Shown here: positions 30,657 to 33,939 of the stretch, piece by piece
Numbering within the stretch: the first letter of the stretch is position 1
How the letters are laid out: every line of letters begins with the position of its first letter
Assembly: GCF_004010055.1 (NCBI RefSeq)
Contig: NZ_RQVT01000004.1
Coordinates: forward strand, 1 to 33,939
DNA: 33,939 bases
Source of the DNA: Psychroflexus aestuariivivens
Lineage (GTDB): Bacteria > Bacteroidota > Bacteroidia > Flavobacteriales > Flavobacteriaceae
Direction of reading: 5' to 3'
The notes under the pieces: model-generated
Told to the model about the DNA's origin: nothing
The model's database searches: none
What the model saw: only the letters and a program-made list of their open reading frames with translations
Position numbers and translations under genes: made by a program

Positions 30657-33491
30657 TTAGAATTTATAGGAGTATCCTAAAGAAAATGCCTGGCCAGGAT
30701 CTCTTCTAGAATAAATTCTGGATTCGGCCTGAAAAGAATTATAATTCGTTTCAATCACATCGTTTAAGATATTACTGAAACCAAAGTTGATGGAAGAATT
30801 CTTGTTTTCGCCAAAAGCTTTTGACAATCTAAAACTCATATTATGGAAAGGTTGAGTGTAAGCATCAGGTACATTTCTAATCCCTACAACTTCCAAGGTT
30901 TCGCCTTGAACATTATAGAATAAACCACCTTGCCATCCTTTTTCAGGATCATCATAATTAAGACCTACATTAATTAGATAAGGGGATTGACCTTGCAAAT
31001 CTCTTTCATCGTCGATAACCTGACCTTCTCTTGCTGCTAGTTGTCTAGATTCGAATTCTTGTTCTGACATTTCAACAACTGATTCAATGAATGAAATATT
31101 TGTATTCACACTAAATTTGGACAAGCTTTCTGCAATAAAACCAAAATTCTTTCTAACTTCAAATTCTAATCCATATACATCTGCTGAGTTTACATTTTGT
31201 GGTTGCAAATTGTTAGGCGCTTCTGGAAAAGCAACTAATTCTATAGGATCCTTGAAACTTTTATAAAACGCACTAACGGCAAACATTTGACCATTTTCTA
31301 AGTACTTTTCATATCTAAAATCGATATTATTGATGTAAGTTGGCTGAACATCAATATTTCCAATAAATGTAATATCACTTAGCGGATCAAAAATTTGCGC
31401 AATGGAAGCCTCTTTGAAAGACGGTCTTGCTGTTGTTCTGTAATAAGAACCTCTAAGATTAGTTTCGTCATTCAAAGCATAAATTAGGTTAGCTGAAGGA
31501 AATAAATCTGCTTTATCTAAAATTTGTTCATCTTCTAGATCCAAAGTCCCTTGGTTATTTTCACCGGTATAGTTCAGTTGATAATTTTCAAAGCGCAACC
31601 CTATAATACTTTTGAAATTGTCTGTGATATTGAATTCTTCTGAAACAAATGCAGCCGCAACTCTAGAGTTGGACTTGAAATTGTTAGCTGGCTCAAAATT
31701 ACCTTGAATATAAGAGCCGCTGTTAGTTTCGCTTCTCCAGATATTCTCGTCTAGCAAAAGTTTATCTGGGTCACCATTGATTGGAGTTTGGCTTGAACCT
31801 TTAATCAAAACATTATAGTTATTGATTCTAAATTCTCTTTCCTTAAAAGTATAAGCTGTTCCAAATTTAAAATTAGCTTTTCTTCCAAAAAGTTGGTGTT
31901 TTTTGGAAGCATCTGCTTTTCCGGCTAAATTGATTTCTTCTAAATTACGCCATAGTCTCTGTGGTGCACCAGCAGTGCTTGGTCTAATTGAAAATTGGTT
32001 TTCCCCAATAACTTCGAATGGAGTGACACGAACATCTTTATCATATATTCTTGAAAAACTTGGAGAAAGTGCCCATTCTATCTCCCATGAAGCATCTTCA
32101 TTGGTATGACTACCATTCAAATTTAAATTAGTAATAGACTTTTCTGTATATTCCAAGTTATCTCGAACCACTTCAATATCATCTTGAATAAATGTAAACG
32201 TTCTGAATTTACCAGCTCTAGAAATTCCATTTTGTAAGTGCAAAACATTAAAGCGATATTTGGATTGGTCAGTTTTGTATGAAATTCCTGCCAGACCACT
32301 AAGAAGTACAGAGTTTATTCCTACGTCACCATTTTGAGTTCGGTTTGGTCTTAGTTCTGTCTCAGCTAAATCTATAGGTTTGAAAAAGAAGTTTTGTTCT
32401 AAATCTTCAAAATATTCAGTATTATTTCTGTAAGATATGTTTGCTAAGTAACCTAGTTTATTGTTATTTTCTCCAACATTATAATTATTTCCAGCAGAAA
32501 AACTGAAATTAAAATCATTTTTACTTGTTGTGCGGTCTGCAGCAAGTTTTTTATCAAACTCTCTAGTAATATCAGTAACGCTAACACCGTTATCATTTAG
32601 TCCATCACCGACTGGCGATGGAATATCTAAATCTTCGTCAATTGGCAAATCTCTATCGCCATTATCAAAACCTAAAAAGTCTGTTGGATTAGAAGCGCCT
32701 TCTAAATAATCTGAATTGAAGTGCATTTTTGTATTATAAGAAGTTCCAACACTAAAACTATAAGTCTCACTTGAAGGAAAATCTTTGGTTACAATATCAA
32801 CAACACCTCCTGTAAAATCGGCCGGCATATCAGCAGTTGCTGTTTTGGACACAATTATATTTTCAATAATACTAGAAGGGATAACATCCATTTGTAAAGT
32901 ATTTCGGTCAGGATCTAAGCCTGGAATATCAATTCCGTTGAGTATCGATTTCGTATACCTGTCTCCAAGCCCTCTTACAAAAACGTATTTACCGCCCTGA
33001 ACAGAAACACCTGGAATACTTTTCACAGCTGAAGCGACAGTACTGGCACCTGTTCTTTTAATTCCTTCTAAAGACATTCCATCAGTAACTTTAACTGATT
33101 TTTTCTGAAGATTCAATACTGATGCTTCCGTGTTTCTTCTTGCAGTGGTTGTAATCAAAACTTCATCTAAGCTACTTGAAGAGGCATTCAAAGTTACATT
33201 TAATCTGGTAACTTCATTTGCTTTAACTACTACCTCAGTAATTTCTTTAGATTCATAGCCTACAAATGAAAATTTAACGCGGTAGGTTCCCGGTGAAATT
33301 TTGATACTATACTCCCCATCAAAATCTGTAGTACTACCTTTGTCTGTATCTTGAACTATCACATTTGCAAAAGGCAAAACATCATCCAATTCACCATCCA
33401 ACACCTTACCTTCTAATGTGCCATTTTGTGAAAAAGCTAATGTTGATATAAAACTGAATGCTAAAAAAACTAATTTAGAAAAATGATTCAT
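30657..33491 (-). CDS. TonB-dependent outer-membrane receptor
   Basis: 944 residues. Signal peptide 1-22 (ending STLAFSQ). Residues 25-110 form a carboxypeptidase-regulatory-like domain (GTLEGKVLDGELDDVLPFAN, then DFDGEYSIKISPGTY). The plug follows at about 115-240 (GASTVASAVKSIPGVSVQGG, VFVRGLGDRYTKSILNGIDI, GGVVDIVTKDFPSSETYSF), then a long beta barrel ending AFSLGYSYKF. The RGLGDRYT plug motif is shared by a large Bacteroidetes receptor group. No STN domain is present, so unlike the receptor at 4740 it does not signal through FecR. It has no SusD neighbour. It lies between the PhoB/PhoR pair and another exported protein gene; control by the two-component pair and uptake of a phosphorus source is a reasonable but unproven idea. 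Confidence 0.9.
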   Translation of the reverse strand: MNHFSKLVFLAFSFISTLAFSQNGTLEGKVLDGELDDVLPFANVIVQDTDKGSTTDFDGEYSIKISPGTYRVKFSFVGYESKEITEVVVKANEVTRLNVTLNASSSSLDEVLITTTARRNTEASVLNLQKKSVKVTDGMSLEGIKRTGASTVASAVKSIPGVSVQGGKYVFVRGLGDRYTKSILNGIDIPGLDPDRNTLQMDVIPSSIIENIIVSKTATADMPADFTGGVVDIVTKDFPSSETYSFSVGTSYNTKMHFNSDYLEGASNPTDFLGFDNGDRDLPIDEDLDIPSPVGDGLNDNGVSVTDITREFDKKLAADRTTSKNDFNFSFSAGNNYNVGENNNKLGYLANISYRNNTEYFEDLEQNFFFKPIDLAETELRPNRTQNGDVGINSVLLSGLAGISYKTDQSKYRFNVLHLQNGISRAGKFRTFTFIQDDIEVVRDNLEYTEKSITNLNLNGSHTNEDASWEIEWALSPSFSRIYDKDVRVTPFEVIGENQFSIRPSTAGAPQRLWRNLEEINLAGKADASKKHQLFGRKANFKFGTAYTFKEREFRINNYNVLIKGSSQTPINGDPDKLLLDENIWRSETNSGSYIQGNFEPANNFKSNSRVAAAFVSEEFNITDNFKSIIGLRFENYQLNYTGENNQGTLDLEDEQILDKADLFPSANLIYALNDETNLRGSYYRTTARPSFKEASIAQIFDPLSDITFIGNIDVQPTYINNIDFRYEKYLENGQMFAVSAFYKSFKDPIELVAFPEAPNNLQPQNVNSADVYGLEFEVRKNFGFIAESLSKFSVNTNISFIESVVEMSEQEFESRQLAAREGQVIDDERDLQGQSPYLINVGLNYDDPEKGWQGGLFYNVQGETLEVVGIRNVPDAYTQPFHNMSFRLSKAFGENKNSSINFGFSNILNDVIETNYNSFQAESRIYSRRDPGQAFSLGYSYKF

Positions 33492-33514
33492 AAAGTCTAT
33501 TACTTTAAAATTAT

Positions 33515-33551
33515 AAGTATTGCCCGACCTGATTTAGATCGAGCAATACTT
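33515..33551 (-). terminator. terminator-like hairpin between the partial gene and the TonB receptor gene
   Basis: AAGTATTGCCCGA and TCGAGCAATACTT pair with a single mismatch around a 10-base loop, between the stop codon at 33588 and the receptor start at 33491. No long T run follows, so it may be only a partial terminator or attenuator. Confidence 0.5.
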
Positions 33552-33587
33552 TGAAAATTGTATATTGTATGTTGTGTTTTGATTTAA

Positions 33588-33939
33588 TTAAAATCCTAAA
33601 CCTGATGCTGCTTGAGCTACCCATGTCCAAGAAAAACTTCCTAGGTTAGCACCAACCGTTGCATCGTTTGTACTTGAAATTTCTGATACAAAACCACCAT
33701 TCCCAACAGCATCTGCTTGGAAAGATGTTTGACCAGATGAATCTGTAAACAAAGTTGCTATATCTGAAACACCTGCTGGTGGAACAATCTCTAAGTTAGA
33801 AAATGTAAGGTCACCATTATTATAGTTATCTGCTACACCTTGGTTATCTTGAAGCGTAAAGTCAGAAGTTTCCAACCCACCTACTAAAAGAATATTGTTA
33901 TTATTTCCCATTGCACTTGAACGGAATTGAGCAAATTCT
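33588..33939 (-). CDS. C-terminal part of a probable envelope protein (truncated by the window edge)
   Basis: The last 117 residues are visible. The frame runs open past an internal ATG at 33911 to the window end, so the true start lies outside. The segment is rich in Asn, Ser, Gly and Ala and contains no Cys (NNNNILLVGGLETSDFTLQD, LFTDSSGQTSFQADAVG), and it ends SFSWTWVAQAASGLGF. This looks like the beta-rich end of a large secreted or surface protein. It is upstream of the TonB receptor on the same strand and may be its partner, but a hairpin lies between them. The family cannot be decided from the fragment. Confidence 0.6.
   Translation of the reverse strand, partial: EFAQFRSSAMGNNNNILLVGGLETSDFTLQDNQGVADNYNNGDLTFSNLEIVPPAGVSDIATLFTDSSGQTSFQADAVGNGGFVSEISSTNDATVGANLGSFSWTWVAQAASGLGF

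Overview
The window is A+T-rich chromosomal DNA of a Bacteroidetes bacterium, most likely a member of the Flavobacteriia. This rests on the FecI/FecR/TonB-receptor arrangement, DUF3667 and DUF6175-type proteins, many lipoproteins with very acidic mature ends, the absence of strong Shine-Dalgarno sequences, and the OtsAB fusion. I cannot name the genus. No rRNA, tRNA, CRISPR array, prophage or complete insertion sequence is visible.

Layout. (1) 1-930: a secreted protein made of two TonB-C-like domains. (2) 1.0-7.3 kb: an ECF sigma factor, FecR anti-sigma and STN-type TonB receptor, read rightward, with two acidic lipoproteins read leftward. All four transcription units of this locus carry the same promoter-like element, TTAGGG-N15-TTGTTTTA, two copies of it back to back. 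This self-contained surface-signalling regulon is the most interesting item in the window. (3) 7.3-9.1 kb: a secreted hypothetical protein and a DUF3667 membrane protein. (4) 9.2-15.1 kb: phenylacetate-type genes (paaZ with an extra C-terminal domain, a paaJ/pcaF thiolase, a PaaI-like thioesterase), interrupted by a MazF/ribbon-helix-helix toxin-antitoxin pair that runs directly into paaZ, a remnant of a second thiolase, a palindromic element and a small putative lipoprotein. (5) 15.1-20.1 kb: a trehalose locus with an otsA-otsB fusion divergent from a GH15 hydrolase plus pirin. (6) 20.1-26.1 kb: a lipoprotein and a tightly packed five-gene operon of exported proteins of unknown function. (7) 26.4-28.7 kb: a YjbR/MmcQ protein and a membrane-anchored MutS-like ATPase. 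(8) 28.7 kb-end: a PhoR/PhoB-like two-component pair, a large TonB-dependent receptor and the C-terminal end of another probable envelope protein cut by the window edge.

How the genes may work together. In region 2 the receptor probably senses a ligand and signals through FecR to the sigma factor, which switches on itself, fecR-receptor and the two lipoproteins. In region 4 paaZ and the thiolase act in the lower phenylacetyl-CoA pathway, but the ring epoxidase genes are not in the window. In region 5 OtsAB would make trehalose and the GH15 enzyme may cut it. Region 6 looks like one cell-envelope machine or stress system. Function calls rest on motif recognition by eye; no searches were run.
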